Notes under the pieces: generated by a model
Database searches by the model: none
Told to the model about the DNA's origin: nothing
Seen by the model: only the letters and a program-made list of their open reading frames with translations
Made by a program: the position numbers and the translations under genes
In this document: positions 12,501 to 27,500 of the stretch, piece after piece
Position numbering within the stretch: position 1 is the first letter of the stretch
Layout of the letters: each line of letters begins with the position of its first letter
DNA from: Trogon surrucura
Taxonomy: Eukaryota > Chordata > Aves > Trogoniformes > Trogonidae
Direction: 5' to 3'
NCBI GenBank assembly: GCA_020746105.1
Contig: CM036622.1
Coordinates: 38,169,477-38,233,476, forward strand
DNA: 64,000 nt

Positions 12501-15500
12501 GGATAACATTGGAATTAATACAGTACACCATACTGCTCTTTCACAAAGCATAAATGTGAATTTCTCCTGCATGTTCACAAGAGACAGTATAAAAAAGGGG
12601 CAGAGAAAGAGCTGGCTACAGCTTGAAGTTGAGCAGGATTTAGGGCTGATGAGAAAAAGCAGGCAGCCTTCCTGCCCTCCTTCATCCCACCCTCCCAACT
12701 GTCCCAAATCCATTTCAATTTTGCCTGGATTGTTTGAAGAAAGCTCAGGAAGAGCTTTCTGACTCAACCCGCTTATCTACTCATGTATAACGCTTCTCTT
12801 CTTGTAAATTCACGTGGCTTCCTCAGACAGCCCCAATGGGCAGACTTGCCTTTCAGAAAACTCCTAGACCCTCGTCCCATGATTTAGAATGTGGTATATT
12901 TTTCATTATGGAGACAATGTACACAAGCGCGGAGAGCTGCCAGGAGTAAAATGATGTGCTGTTAATATGGTCGCACTACATATCCTGATGCATTTCTGAC
13001 TCTTTAAAAATAAGAAAAATACCCAAACCCTTCTATGTCTTCTCAACCTTTGTATCATAAGCCATAGAGGGATCACAAATTGGGGTTGAGAGGGTCACCC
13101 CACTGCAGGATGGGAATAAGCAGCATCTCCATTTATGACCAAAGCACAAAGTCCCTGCTATCGCAGCGCAGAGGGCAGAGGTATGTGCAGACTTTGTCCC
13201 TTCCAGCCAGGGTCAGCTGAAAAGCTCAGGTCTTCCCTTAAGAACTGGAAAGATAATCAGGAGATCTTTGGCTGAGTTACAAGCTCAGTACACGCAGAGC
13301 TTATCCTTTGGGGAGAGATCTTAGCTTCCCTTCCTTCAGAGAGACATCTCATGTAACCAAATGCCTTAAGCTGCTATCGATTTATCTCTTCTCATCCTTT
13401 TATTGATTGCCTAGAGGAGAACACGCTTGCTGTAGAAAGGAGGTATAATTCTCATTTTACAGACTGAAAACAAAGGCAGAAAAAAGGTCAGTGGTAACTA
13501 AGGTAAGGGGAATCTGTCTTTCTACAAATCTAAGACCTGCAGCAGGCAGGGATCCTGCAGTCAGCCCAGTTCACCATCTCAGCCTGAGAGCATGTCCAGT
13601 GATTCAAAAACTGAGGCCAGTACGTGTCCAAGCTTATCAGCAGAGATAGAGAAATTATAAACCCTCTGAACTGCACCAACAAGGGCCATATATCCCCCTG
13701 CCTCCAATGCACCATATCACAGAGTTGGTTGTGGCAAAGAATGCTGCTTGTGAAATGCACACTTAAAAAAAAATTCCACAGTGTATGGAGTAGCATGGTG
13801 AAAGAAAATACATTCGACAACAAAGGTGAGATCTTGCTCTATTGTCAAATGAATACTATTTCATAATTTCTGATAGTCTCTCTTTTCTGACTAGTCGGCG
13901 GACCTTCAATATTCTAGTGGGTGCAGAATCCATGCTGCAAACAAAGTGTTTTAATTAAAATAGACCATGATGTTTTTTTACAAAAAAAAATTGGGGTTTA
14001 ACTCTTTGAATGCCTGATTACTGAAAGTCTTGCTAGGCTCTGGTGAGTTTCCTACTCCATCTTCTCTTCCCTCCCACGACTATGGTTATTAGATGGACAC
14101 CCTACTAATAAAATTCACAAGAGAGAAAGAATGGAGAATGCCGGATTTTGGCAGTACCTGTGAGAGAAGTCTAATCAGGAAAGAAACTGGAAGAGCTTGT
14201 GAGGAAAGGAAGTAGTTTAGTTTGCTACAAACGAGTGTACTGTTCCTGCTCGCTTCTTTCCAATACATAATCAGGGTCACTCACAACTAAATAGAGAGCA
14301 ATAATTACATTATCCAGTTGTGCTTCCCTAGGGTAACTACAGAATAATGCGCTCATTGTCATCCAACAGAGAATGAGGCTTCTTGTTTCTCTACAGATAC
14401 CATCTTCCTTATCCAAGAGATTTATCATTATTAATTGTCATTTGATGGCATTTGTACTCTTACAAAACCACATGGGTTTTATCTTTTGACAAACATGAAG
14501 GAGCTTCTCTAAAGCACCATTTATAATAGCAGGCTTTTAGATCTTCATGGTTTTATTCTCTTTCATTTGAAGCAGAATCTCAGACCTCATAGTACAAAGA
14601 TGTGTCACAGGTTTTCCTGGCTCTATTTTTTCGACAAGCCGAACTGGAATCATTTATAGGATTGTGACTCATCTTTTCCTTTATAATACCCTTTTCTACT
14701 TTTTTGGCCATTCTGTACTGGCAAGGGGCTGTCAGGATTCTTCCTAACAGCTGTGTGGTATAGTCCCTGTGGCTTGCTTCCCACAGTGGAGAAAGAAGAC
14801 TTACCATTAACCATCTCACCACCATGAGCTCTTTGTCACACAACTCACAACTCCTCCTGGCTGTCTTTTCCAACTTGCAACTCTATTGCTCCTGAGTAAT
14901 TCTTGCAACATCACAACCTCCCTTGCTCTGGGAGCCTGCAGAAATGTCCCTCCAAAACTTAGCCTAACAGATAGCAAAGTTTATTCATAAAAGGCGTCTC
15001 CTCACTCTAGGAAATTTTCAGGCATGGTACTGACTTGAAGAGCTTGGCTTGTGTTCTGTTGTGTGCTTAAGCAGAATCTCTGGCAAATTGCACAAATAAA
15101 TCTAGTCAGTGGCTAAAAAAATTGACTGGATGCCAACAGGAAGAGCAAGAGCTTGGGGAGTTCCTGATGATCTCACACCGGAAACACCAACCCAGGCTGC
15201 AGGGGATCTCTGACAACTGATACCTAAGAGTTTAGGGACAGCAACATGTGAAGTAACATTATGTTACTTGAAACAGCAGTCCATAAGAGTGGTCTTGAAG
15301 ATTCTTGTAGCAATTACTTAGAGTGAAGCAAAGGAAGAGTTAATAATAATAACGACCAAGAGGTTCTGTGGGAATATTTTTCTTGGCAAAGCCCATAGAA
15401 CCAGTTATTTTCCTTATCTGAAAATACTTTCTCAGACTGTATCAAATGAGAAAGTCGCTGGCTAGGGGCTGGGAGGGGATTCAATGACTCAGCAGAAGAC

Positions 15501-18500
15501 TATGTTTGTTCTGCCACAAAGGCCTTTCATTCTGAACTGTCTGGGTGCCAGCTTTGTAAAGTGGACAATTACTTCTTTCTAGATCACAAAAACATTGAGT
15601 TAATTACACAGGAAACTAGTAGCTATGCCATGAAATCGATTTACATGTAATAATAATTTCTTGCTTGGCATCTCTAAACAATTCAGATGCTATAAGAAGG
15701 TAAAAAATTCCTTTTACACCTTGATCTTAAAAATAGACTGCTGAGCTTGAGACAATAATCAAGTTTTGCCCCTGACTCTTGTGTCCATCAAAATGCTTAC
15801 AATCTGGTACATTCTCACTATGTTCCCATTTATGTTACAGCCAGCTAAACAGTTTGATCCATAAAATCACCAGAGGCCAGCCAAGTGGTACATGAGGGGA
15901 ACTCCAATCTCAACACTTCAGTTTTGAAAAAGGTGGGAGGTGAAATGGAGGGTGGATGTAAAGGAGGCACCACCAACATTTGAATACAAAAGAAAATTCT
16001 CAGGTATTGCTGGGTTTCCTCTAAAAGAGAGGCCTTTGGGTGCTGCTAAGCCTTCAGCCACCCAAGATATACCTGTGCCTTCAGAGGGGCGGGAAAAGGT
16101 TAGAAAGACTAAAAGGAATCTGTTCAGAACCAAGACTGGAATGCAGGGATCCCATAAGCCTAGTATTTAGCTTAGTTCACTCAGTTTTGACAAAATCAGC
16201 AACAGCCCTGCTTCCAGCACCCCTAGTTGAGTGAGACCACAGCTGCTCCCTGAAGGAAATTACTTACTAGCAGATTCTTGGAGTTACAAATCTGACAACA
16301 GTCTTACCTAAGGTCTCCCTGAAAGATGCTTTCCATCCTCTGTCTGATCCATAGAAGTCAGTGGTAAACACCAGGAACAAGTTATTACTGGAGCTCTTAA
16401 TATTTGGAGGCAGTTCTGAACCACAGAATTTCCCAAGGAGAGGAGCATGGGTATCTGAACCATCATATACAGCCACATAATCCTTGTAGCAGGAGGGAGA
16501 TACTTCAAGCTGGAAGCTGTTGAATCTGTAAAATACACCTGGAGCTTTAGGCATCAGATTTCATTTCTATTTGCGTGTTATCTGTGTTTTTAGCACTTGA
16601 GGAAAGAGCTGATTAGTAACAATAGCTTAAGCCGTACACAGACAGACACCACAAAACTTTTCAGGAAGAAGCAAGCAGAATGGTTAGCTGCAGGGTAAAA
16701 CAACCCAGCCCACCAGGCCTCAAGAATAGTGACCCTCACCCTCTGGGCCTCTTGCAAGGCAAGCTGTCAGCACACCTCGGCTTTCTATGAAGCAGCAGAT
16801 CTCTCCTGAGCAAATCTCTCCCTTCTGCAAATTGCCCTGGCTGCAGTTTTCTTGAGCACATAAGGGGCATATAGAATGCAGTCTCAGCGTGCAGATCAGC
16901 TAGGTCTTACACATAACTGGGAAATGTTCTCTTAATTCACAATCAGCATATATGTTACAGAAGAACTTATCTATCATTTAATCCATTAGTGGCGAGGTTC
17001 TTGGCAGCTAGGTCTCTTTTTTAGGCAGGACAGCACACACTCAAAAGTATACTCTTCCTAGGTGGGTATTATTATTTGGTCTGTAAAGCCGAACACCAGA
17101 CTTCTAAAATAATTAAAACTTTTCTTATATCAACTCAGAGGAGTCTCAAATCCTCAAGGGCTGACAGAATGTAACCAAGAACACGAGCTGTATTTTTACA
17201 CTTTCTTAGTCCCCTTCCAAAAAAATTGCAAAGTTACAATTGTGGTGATGTTTTACACATAACAAATTACAGAGAAAGGTGGAGAGGGCCTGAGGCTGAT
17301 GAAGGTGGCTTCAGTTGCCATTTCTCCTTTTACTTTAGCTTTCCCCTTGGAAAAGGAAAAACAAAGAAAATTGTCAATAATTATTGTCTTTAATTGGAAT
17401 CAGAGACCTCCCTTGATGACAAACTGAACTTGAATTACATACTTGAGGATCACTACTTTGCCATTTCCAACTGTGATGTAGTATGAGCAGTTCATGTTGT
17501 TGTGATAATCCAGAACTGAATGGGCTGGACTGCTGATAACACCAACAGAGCCATTGAAAATGCCACCACAAGCTGTAGGGGAAACAGAAAGAAAAGTGAT
17601 TACTGCCTGAATAGCAGCTTGGTTGCAATTCTCGTATTTCTTGCAGGAGCTTGTGTCAGTCCTCTTTTGGCCATAAGAAAAGCTCCTGATAAATTAGGAG
17701 CCATCTTTGCTGTTGCCTGTAATTCTTAAATGTGGAGATGTCTATCAAGGTGTCCTCTGAAGTTACAGGTTGCTACTGGTCCATGTTTGTAAAGTAAAAG
17801 ATTGAGCCTGATTTCAGGTGTGCCGTAGTAGGACCAGGGAGCAGTGGGATGGGGAGGGTACCCCATGCAGAGCATGTCAGGTGTATCTGGAGGAGTTCTG
17901 CACCAGTTCTAGCTTGCCAAGAGAAATGTGGTGGATATGTGAGCAAAGAAATTTCTTCATCCAATGGAAGGCACTGTCCCCATGGAAGGCACTGACACAA
18001 AAGCAGCCACAATGGGATGCATAACTCTGTCCTTGACTCTTCTGGAACAAGTCCATGCAGAGCCTCACACCTCTCCACCTCCCAGCAGGGCTGGGGCATT
18101 ACTGTAGCACTTATTTTATGCAGAAAGGCAGAGAGTAGTCCCCAGGTGTCACTAGCCCTGAGGACTGTTCCTGTGCTGGAAAGGAAGTGGGGAGAGTGGC
18201 TGAGAAGGAGGACTGCATACTTGCTCTGTGGCTGAGGAGAAAGTTAAGCGCTGCAGCTGTGGACTAAGGGCACGGCTTGGCTCCTCACAGTTTCACAGGC
18301 CAGGATGTGGCTAATGTTTGTTTCCAGCTTCGGTGCTTGAGGGAACAAAAACTATTATAAAACCAACTCTAATCTCCATTGTTAGCTTCAGCCTTTATTT
18401 TATAATCTTGACTTGGCAAAAAAACCAACATTTCCTTGCGTCCTGTTGATAAATAGCTTAAAGCCACACACAACTTCTCATGTTTTGAAGGACATGCCAT

Positions 18501-21500
18501 TGCCCAAGCCATGCAACTTAACAAAGGTAGTCCCAGTACATGGTGCTGCTGGATACAAAGCCCCTGGCTCCTCAGCTGGCAGCTGGAGACACTGGCAGAT
18601 AAAGGACAGGAGCCCAGAGGATAAAGAATCAGCATTATTTTACACTATGAGGGGGAAGCCTTTTTCATTTTTTTTCAGCAAACAATACAGCTAGAGGGAA
18701 GAGGAATGTTAATTGCTAGAATCTGCTTTATATACAACAACAAGCTAATAAGGTTGCAGTCATCTTTCTCAAATGTCAGAAGTCACAAGTCAGATAGCAG
18801 CAACTGACGCGAGTGAGTTATGAAGGTCTTTTCCATGAGTAACTGCACATTGTCATTTCTCAGTGCTGTTCCCCCTGTCTTATCTGTATCAGGCCATTCA
18901 TTTTATACAAAGAACTTAGCCTTATGCTTTTTGCTGTGGCTTTGAACATGAGGGATGCATTAAGGGAAATACCAAAGTTAAGAACTCACACTTTTCTCTG
19001 CAGTTAGAAAATGATTCTTTCAAAAAATGGAAGTACTGTCTCTACAAGTTAAATCTAGAAAATATTAAAACTGGTTTTGAAAACAAAGTTAATCTTTTGG
19101 GATATTTATATTTGTGCAGATGTATATTCTAAATTCAGTTGGAAATTTCTTTTTTAATACATATTCCCTCTTTAAAACACAAGAGATCTCATGTGAATGA
19201 CAAAAAGTTTTGTTGAAATATTTATTAAAAACCAAATATGTATAGAGAGAGATCCTAATTTTTATTTACCTTAATACCTGCCACTGCAAGGGGGTCATCA
19301 AATGGAGGCATATAGGTGGGTCCATTTAAATATCCTGTTCTCATTCCCGTGTTGTATAATGTAGTTTTAGTATAACTGAGAACCAGACCATTCTCCTTTA
19401 TGTGATAAAATCTTTTAAATGCCCTCAGTTAAATAAACTGCTAATGTTTCTCCTTAAACATTGTAAAAACCACCAAACAACCAAAACAAAAAACTAAGAA
19501 AAATAATAATCTGCCAGAATGGGTTGCAATTCTTTTCCAGAGTAAAGGAAAAGTGTTCCAGTTCCTGATTTGGTCCCATGTAGTGTCTTGAAATGAGAAT
19601 TGTGGGTTAACACATCAGTCAGTGACAACACATGCCAAACAGCCCCATGTTCTGGTCCTGAGAGTTCTTTTGGGCAAGTGCGGAGGGAATATGAAAGATC
19701 TACATCCGTCTCAAGTGTTCCAAAATGAGGTGCAACATTTCCTTCACTGAACCATTATCCAGCAGGAATATTTCTACCACCTAGAGCACAGGACAGTGGC
19801 TACTCACCAACTGCTCTGTATCTTGCCTGGAATCCAAAGCCTGCAACGTGGGAGTCAGTGTAGAAGTTGAGCAGCATAGGTCCAAAGACACTGACTGGGG
19901 CTGGGAGTTCATTACCACAGAGCGTGATGAGAGGATGTGGGGTCACCCTTGTCCCACTGAAGATGCTTAGTCCATCATAAAGACAAATTCTGCTCAAGAG
20001 TGCTGGGGCTGCATGGACATATAATGCAAAAGTGTTAGCAGCATATTTGCCATGTGATTTACCGAGCTGCATGGATGTAGAACTCACACAGGATAAACAT
20101 TTAGTTTTATATTACTTTCCATTCTAGGATCTTGGGATCTCATCCACTTGCTGAGGAAGCAAATGTCAATTTTTAACATGCCGGAAAACTGAGGCAGAAA
20201 AAGGCAAAAAGACCTTGTATACAAGACATCAGACTCATCCCATTCAGCACATTCTATCGTCTTGAAAATGCTTTAGGTCCCTTGAGTTCATGGAAGTTCA
20301 TAGCTGAGTGGATATCATCTATGAGGAGATGAGAGGACCTAATAAAAACTTAGATCTCCTCTGTAGATCAAAGCAATACACCTTTTGTCACAGGCCATGA
20401 ACTACCTGGTATTTCTTTCCCCTAAGGTAGTAGTCAGCACTCAGTGCAGTGAATTTTAAATCATTAAGGGTGAGAATTTGGGAAAATAAAAAAAATAGTC
20501 AATATACTAAAATGCTTCAGAGCTGACTTCCTTCTCTTCTCATTCCCTCAAGCTTTGGAGTACCTAAATCCAGACTCTTCAGCTTGACTCAGAAGAAAAA
20601 AAAAAAAAGTAAATTTAATTTTGCAGTCTGCCAGTGAAATCCTGTGACTGTGGCAGTCAGTGAAGATTTGGAGGTGACTGAGCAATAGGAGAAAACCCAA
20701 TGATTTTCAAGAGCAGTCTGCTGTAGGAGGCAAATTGGGGCACATATTAGGGTGAGTGAAATGCTGTCCATTCAGAAGCACTAAGAAACACAGAAATGGG
20801 GAATGTAGCATTCTACTGTTTTTTTAGTTTCTCGTTTGCAGTTAGCTTTCTGGAGGAACAAGCCGTCCTCTCCAACTCCTTGCCCTACCTTCCTGACTTT
20901 TTAGCCACCTCACCGTTTGCAAACAGATTCATCTGAGACAAGAGGTCTCAATGGTTTCAAGTTCATCTACGTTTCATGAAGATCAGTAGCTGAGTTGGAG
21001 TGCCAGAGGAATGTCCCCAAGGAAGGACAAGCTGTGCTTACAGTGTAAGGGCTGTGAGTTAGGGCAGAGACCTGCTGAGCAGCAGCCAGCAGCTCAGAGC
21101 CACATCACCACCTCCCTGCCCAGCGGGGAGCCGTAAGTACAGGGAGACATTGGTGGCTTCCAGAGTGGCACGACCAAGGGATATATGGTGGGACCTAGAG
21201 GGGTTTGGTATCGTGTAGGAACAAGAGAGCCACGTAGCTTATGCAAGAAAGCTGGATTAATGCTGTCAGTGAAAAACACAGCACACATCTACTGAAAAAT
21301 GAGCTTCATTAGTTGTTATGCTCGGAGAACAACTTGTCTTTTTTGTCTTTTTCCTCATCATTAACAAGCACAATGGAAGTTGGGTGTCGTGTTTATTGAG
21401 GTTATTTTATCATGTTTAGTGACCTTTTAGAAACAACAGGGCAGTTACTTAAACTGCAAAAGATTAATAGGGAATTATCTAAATTTACCAGGAGAAAAGC

Positions 21501-24500
21501 TGAGCATGCTATTGCAGGAGAGTGATTCCTGCAGATTGTCCAGTCAAAACAAACTTCTTCCTACTCCTGCAGGAAACAGGATGACTCATACTGAATAGGA
21601 TGACAAATAGGAACGGAGTGATAATTCTGCTTCAAAAGAACAACAGAGTGATCACAGCAGTCAGATATATTTTAGTTCCTTTCTGGAGTTTTAATTTAAA
21701 AATCCCTTACCTCTGAATGAAGACAATGTATTCTAACATGTTATACAATTATGCCAATAGGCAAATATGGTGCTTGTCTGAATCCAGTCAGAGTAACTAA
21801 GCTGAAAACAACCAGCCACATCAGATAGCTGATTACACTGTTAATAAAATAATTAATTCTTCATGTCCTACCCTATTATAAAAATAGTTGATAATGTGAT
21901 ACAAATAAAAAAAAATGGTCAATTTTAAAATACAAATAAATGAGGAAAAAAAATGAAATAGAGACAAAGGCAATTTCAAAATGGGAAAGATTTGAGAAAG
22001 CAACTCAAGTCCTTTACTGAAAATACTTTGGAGAAAGGCATGAAGTGAAATCAATTTCTCAGCAAAGCAAAGATGTACAATACCTGTCACAAGTTGTTTC
22101 AAAGTGCTGTACCAGGAAGAATAAGATGGTTATGTAGGCTTGTGAGCAAAAGGCTTAGTTTCTAGCTTTGAATCCTCATTGTTTGGGCCAATATCATTTA
22201 TGATTCATGAATCCTGGCACGGCTGATGATTGTTTGATCTCTATCTTGTAGCCTATTATTTTGTTTAGACTTTTCCTTAATGTCTCACGATACTAAGTGC
22301 ATTATTCTGTAAATAATCCCCAGCCTCAGATTCCTGCACTGTGTCTCATGTCACACTTCCAGCCTCTATACATACTCAGTATAAGATCAGGGATCTTCTC
22401 TGTGGTTTATTTCCTCTAATTCTATCATTTTAGATCTTTTCTAGGCCAATTTCTGTCCCTTGCACTACAATAGAACAGCTTTCACAAGTCTCCAGAGATC
22501 TGTTCTTAGCCAGATGTCAGACCACGTCCTCTTTGAGCTGACAGGCACTTCCACATAGCTAGCACTGTTTTTCTTCATAAAATCTTGGCTACTAAGAGCT
22601 TTTGCCATCCTTCTGGTATTACTGTATTCTCTCCTCTGATTCATCTGTGAGGGTTCAATGAGACATCTTTCCTCTCTTTCTCTCTTTATCTCCACATTAG
22701 CTCTGTATAATCTCATTTTCAAGGACAGATGCAACAACTATCTCTGTGCTGATGACCCCATAAATCTACTTCCCTCCTCCAGGCCTCATTCTCTTCAGAC
22801 TAAAATCTCATTTCTGTCTCTTAACAAAACTGTTCAATAGGAGAGCTCTTCTTCCCACTTCAGTTCTTCTCTTGTGTCCTGGTTTGAGCTAAACCAGAAC
22901 CAATTCTGTTCAGTGATTTCACTTTTCAGCTCAGTTTCCTCTAAGAGACTGCACTTTCTGAAGTTAGCATCATATTTTTGCAGACAGTGTCTGCTTCTAG
23001 AAGTGATAATGCCTGATGTTTATAGTTACTACCAAGGACTGGTATGCTGAAAAGCTCTTGCTTATACTTGCTTATACTTGACCAAGGCCACTGCTAAATC
23101 TTGTGTAACATGTTGGCATGCAGGGAAGTAAAAGGGTCACAAGGAAGTAAAAAGTTGCACCTCTGGGGAGGAACAGACGGGTGACCCAAACCTGACCAGC
23201 CAGAGTATTTCATTCCATATACATCAAGTTCAGTATAAATCTGAGAATTCACAAGGGTTAAGCTCTATTCTTCAACAGCTGGCATTCAAAGAGGCCTCCG
23301 CCCGTTCTTCTGCCTTCAACCCCAATTCTGAGTTCCCGAATTCAGTTCCTGTGTCTAATTCCCCTCTGCTGCTGAGCCTGGGGCTTCCCCAGTACTGCCT
23401 GCTCTGCAGCATCTCCGGGGGTTGCTACTGGGTGGGTGGGTGAGGGGAGGTGGGTTCAATATATCTGTTTTTGGTTTCTATATATCTGCATATATTTTAT
23501 TATTTGCATTATTTCCTTATTGTACTATTATGGTTTTATTAAAGCTGTTTTAGTTTTCCAGTCTCTAAGTCTCTGCTGTATTCCCTTTCCTCTGCCTTTT
23601 GCAGAGGGAGAGTGGTTAGTAGAGAGCATCTGTAGGTTGTTTAGTGGTCAGCCCAGCTCTAACCCTTGACACCTTGCATCTTCTTTCTTTACAGCCTCAT
23701 CATTTTGCCTGCTCTCATTAGGTCCATGTCTATGATTTGGATCTCTCTAGATCTGCACCTCCAGACTAGATGTAAATATTGTCAAGTACTCTCAGTTAGT
23801 ATCTTTAAGATAAACTTTTTCCTGTCTTTCCACATACCTACGACTCTTACCCAAGAAACAGTGATTCTTCCAACACAGATACTGTACCATTCATTCCTGT
23901 AGCCTTGACAATATTTATTCCAAGTACTGCTGGATCTACCAATTATTTTGCCTGATGTTATGTACATATCCCTCTTTCTTTGAATGGCTGCGTGTACTTG
24001 CTTTCAAGGCCTTTTGTTATCTACACTCTATTTATCATGTCTTGGTACCACTCAGCATTGATATGTTGACTCCTGCCTCCAAATTCCACATGATAAGAGC
24101 TTCAGTTGTCCTTACACTATATTTTGAAATATGCCTTTGTGTCGTCTCCTTTCCATTTAGCAGAAATTTCTGTCTAGTCTCATTCTCCATAAATTCATTT
24201 ATTTGATATGATGCCTGCACAAAATCCTTGACCACATTTGGGCCACTAACTATCTGATCACTAATGACAATGTCCTCTTTTCTCCTCTCTATCTATAGCC
24301 ATAGATTCTTTTTCACTTTGTATTGAGGCAGAACCTGTCTTTTTGTTTAAATTTTGTAAAACTTAAAATAATGAGGCTTGGGTTCACAGCTGTAGCTTCT
24401 GGTATAGATGGTAATATAATTAGTAATTACTAATGTAGGAGAAGTATTATTCAGATATATACTCCTGTGCAATATATTAATAAGTTCCATAGCACAAGAT

Positions 24501-27500
24501 GCCATTTTTACCATTTTGAAAGCAAGGAATTACACGTCTTTCATATATATATACACACACATATTCTTTCACAACAATCTATTACAAAACTTTTTCTTTT
24601 TTCTAAATTGCTTAGTAATAACTGAGAAAGAAGATAGAGAAGACTCCGAAACAAAGATGTGACCCTATCCCAGATTGCAAAATTACAGTTGCACATCTAA
24701 AAAAAAAAAAAGGAGAAATGAACATGTTATTAAAATATTTTTTAGGTCAGCATGATATCAACACAATGCAATTGTTTGTGTGGACGGAATATAAATACTA
24801 CAGAATTCTAAAACCAGACATTGGAGTAGGCCCACATCTATTTTCCCTAATTTTCCATGATTTGGAGCTCAGACTTTAATTTATACTCATGCTTGAATTG
24901 CATTACAGCCATTTAATAATACACTATCGTAGCTGTCCTGGAGGTGTATTTGTAGGGGCAATCAACTGACTAAAGCTTATGAAGAAAAAATGGTTGTGAT
25001 TAATTATTTCTTAGATAGTAAGTCTACTTAGATAGATTTTTTATTTATTTTTTTTTTACTGCTTTTAATATGTGAGATTTGTGTAGAACTTTGATCCAAG
25101 GAGGGAGGGTAGATGGAAGACAACATTTATCACTGTTGCAGAAGTGGAGCTGAGAAGACAAACTTATCCCCATTTGTTTGGGTTTTTTTATAAAATAACC
25201 AAACACAACAATGCAGGTGCTACAAGAAGCACGTGGCGACCTCTGCAGCTTCATGAAACAGACAAATCAAAGTGAGGTTCTGTAACCATTGGCACAGCAA
25301 GAGACATTCTTGCTGCAAGGAAATCACGGAGACTAAGCCAAACTCCATTCATAAGGTCAATCTTGCCTATATTTTGCTGCTTAAATCTTAAGTATCTTGT
25401 CTAAGTTATTGTCTACTGCTTCCTGTAATAGTCCGTGGGGGAAGAGAGTGAGGGATGCCTTCCATTCAACCAGCACAACACGTTTGCGTTTGAGTTTAAA
25501 GCACTTTTTCACATCACTATAGGAAAAGATAAATCTAGATGATAATCTAAATTAGATGCCTACTTTGGGGGGCTTAAAGTCAGATAAAAACAATTTTTCT
25601 ACCAACTGGAAAGCAGCCAATTGAGATTCAATTTTGATCACAAAATCAGCAAATGCAGTTTCTTTCAGCTCTCCCTTGCTCTGTAACTTTCTATATTTAG
25701 CAGTTAATACGTATTTAATATTTAGTACATGTATGTCATATTCATTTGGTTCCAGATACTGACATTGTATCAGTGCTGTGGGTTAGCTGCCTCATTTGGA
25801 GTTGTTCTTTATAACCAGAATGGGAGTCTCACAGTAATTGAAAACATAACTGTTCTACAGCAGAGATCTGTGACTAACCCATGAAGTTGTTCAATTTTGT
25901 ACAAATTTGTTAATGCACTGTAGCCAATTATCTTCTGCCTTCTAATTTTCTGGAAAAGATATTTCAACTAGTTAAAGTCAGTAAGATAGATATGATTTAT
26001 AGACATTATTTTAGATACTTCATTACAAAACAAGGAATAAAAAGCAATTAGATTTCTTTTGAGAGGTCAGATAGGTAAGAAATTGTATTAACTGGACATG
26101 TAGCTAAACTTAAATCCTAATCCAGAACATACGTTCTACTAGGATTAAAATTTTAGAGTCCACACTTGGCAACAATTAAGCAGGAGTGATACTTTCTTGC
26201 ATATAGAATAGCTAGAAATATTTTTAACAGATGCTGCCAAACATTGTCCTGCCTTTGCAAAAGAACTAAGAGAGTTTACGCTAGAAATCCTTAGGTACAT
26301 GTGCGAAACACGTAAATTTTCACTCCTGCATAATAGTTTGCAAGATGACGGTTTCAATCTTCTTTCCAATTTAAACGTGGGTAATTTCTCTCTGCTGCAG
26401 GGTTATATTTTAAGATTTTGTGAAAAATATTAATAAACAACTACTGGAGAGTGTCATGCTTCCTCTTTTATAACGAGATGTTCTTAGCTCATATGCACAG
26501 TTCCTTTCTTTCATGTGACTAAGGACTTTTAGTTTGTGTAGCCTAAGGAAGCCAATAACAATAAAGAATCAATTTTATTATTATGTCTGTAATCACTCTC
26601 CTCTTTGCTTTAACCTTCTTGATAATAAAACCTTGCATCCATTTATAAATTAACTGAATGCACAGACAGAATACAGATTAGTAATGTACTCATAGAGGTG
26701 TCAAAATTGGCATCATCTGATTCACACTAATGTTTAGTATGTCTGCTGAATAGTAATGCCTTCTGCATGTAGAAATTATGCAATTTCTGTGGTTTACATT
26801 TCATTTTTAAGAAAAAAAATGCTTAAAAAGTAGCCAGTTGTATTAGGGGATGAAAAAAAAATCACAGTCGAATCAAATCTTTGTGTGAGACCTAAATTAA
26901 GTTACGACCAGCATACTTTTTAATTCAAAACAGTTGGAAGGCTTAAAAAGAAAATAAAAGAAACCTATTTTCTGACTTTATTGTTTGTTCTGAAGACAAA
27001 TTCAAGTTATGAACCCCAGCTTAGCAACAATTTACTCAAAAATCTCTTTGTATAGGTAACTTCAAGGGAACCAAGTTAAGATGGCCTCAGTATATGTGAT
27101 GCCACCCAAGTGGTTTGGACATATGATTCCTCTGTGTTATCATGACACCTCCACCCATAAGAATTTTGTCCTAGCAAAGTTGGAAAAGTTGTACCATTCA
27201 CACCAATGCAACCAGGATATTATACCTGTTTTTTCATGGTTAAATGCTGCCAAATTTGAAAATCTCAAGAGAGACTTTTTTTTTCATGGGTATATACAGG
27301 GTAGCAACTTTTATATGCTTTCAGTTACTGTAGTCTTTCAACTACTTTCATATTTATATGCTCATACATTCTTGTAAAATACCTGACTATATTTATATCA
27401 GTTAAGGAAACAGAAGCACTGAGGAAAAAAAAACCAACAAACAAAAAAAGCAGGAGTAAAGACCCAAATTGGCTACAGTCACTCTTTTATTCCAACCACT

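Larger units (their letters stand above)
6945..16307 (-). other. Largest CUBN intron (9.4 kb), between CUB23 and CUB24
   Basis: Holds a polypyrimidine tandem repeat (7679-7750), a CR1 fragment (11018-11406) and a faint MIR-like stretch (13440-13505). Short open frames on both strands (for example around 8680-9090, 12160-12770 and 15920-16230) lack family motifs and exon signatures, so I read the rest as non-coding intron. Confidence 0.85.

Noticed and set aside
15918-16234. Overlapping open frames on both strands near 16 kb
   Set aside because: Frames on both strands over the same bases, no CUB or other motif, and no fit to CUBN phases.
22465-22840. Opposing open frames of 90 and 60 codons considered as a small gene
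   Set aside because: The plus-strand frame matches a decayed LINE RT block; the other is its shadow.
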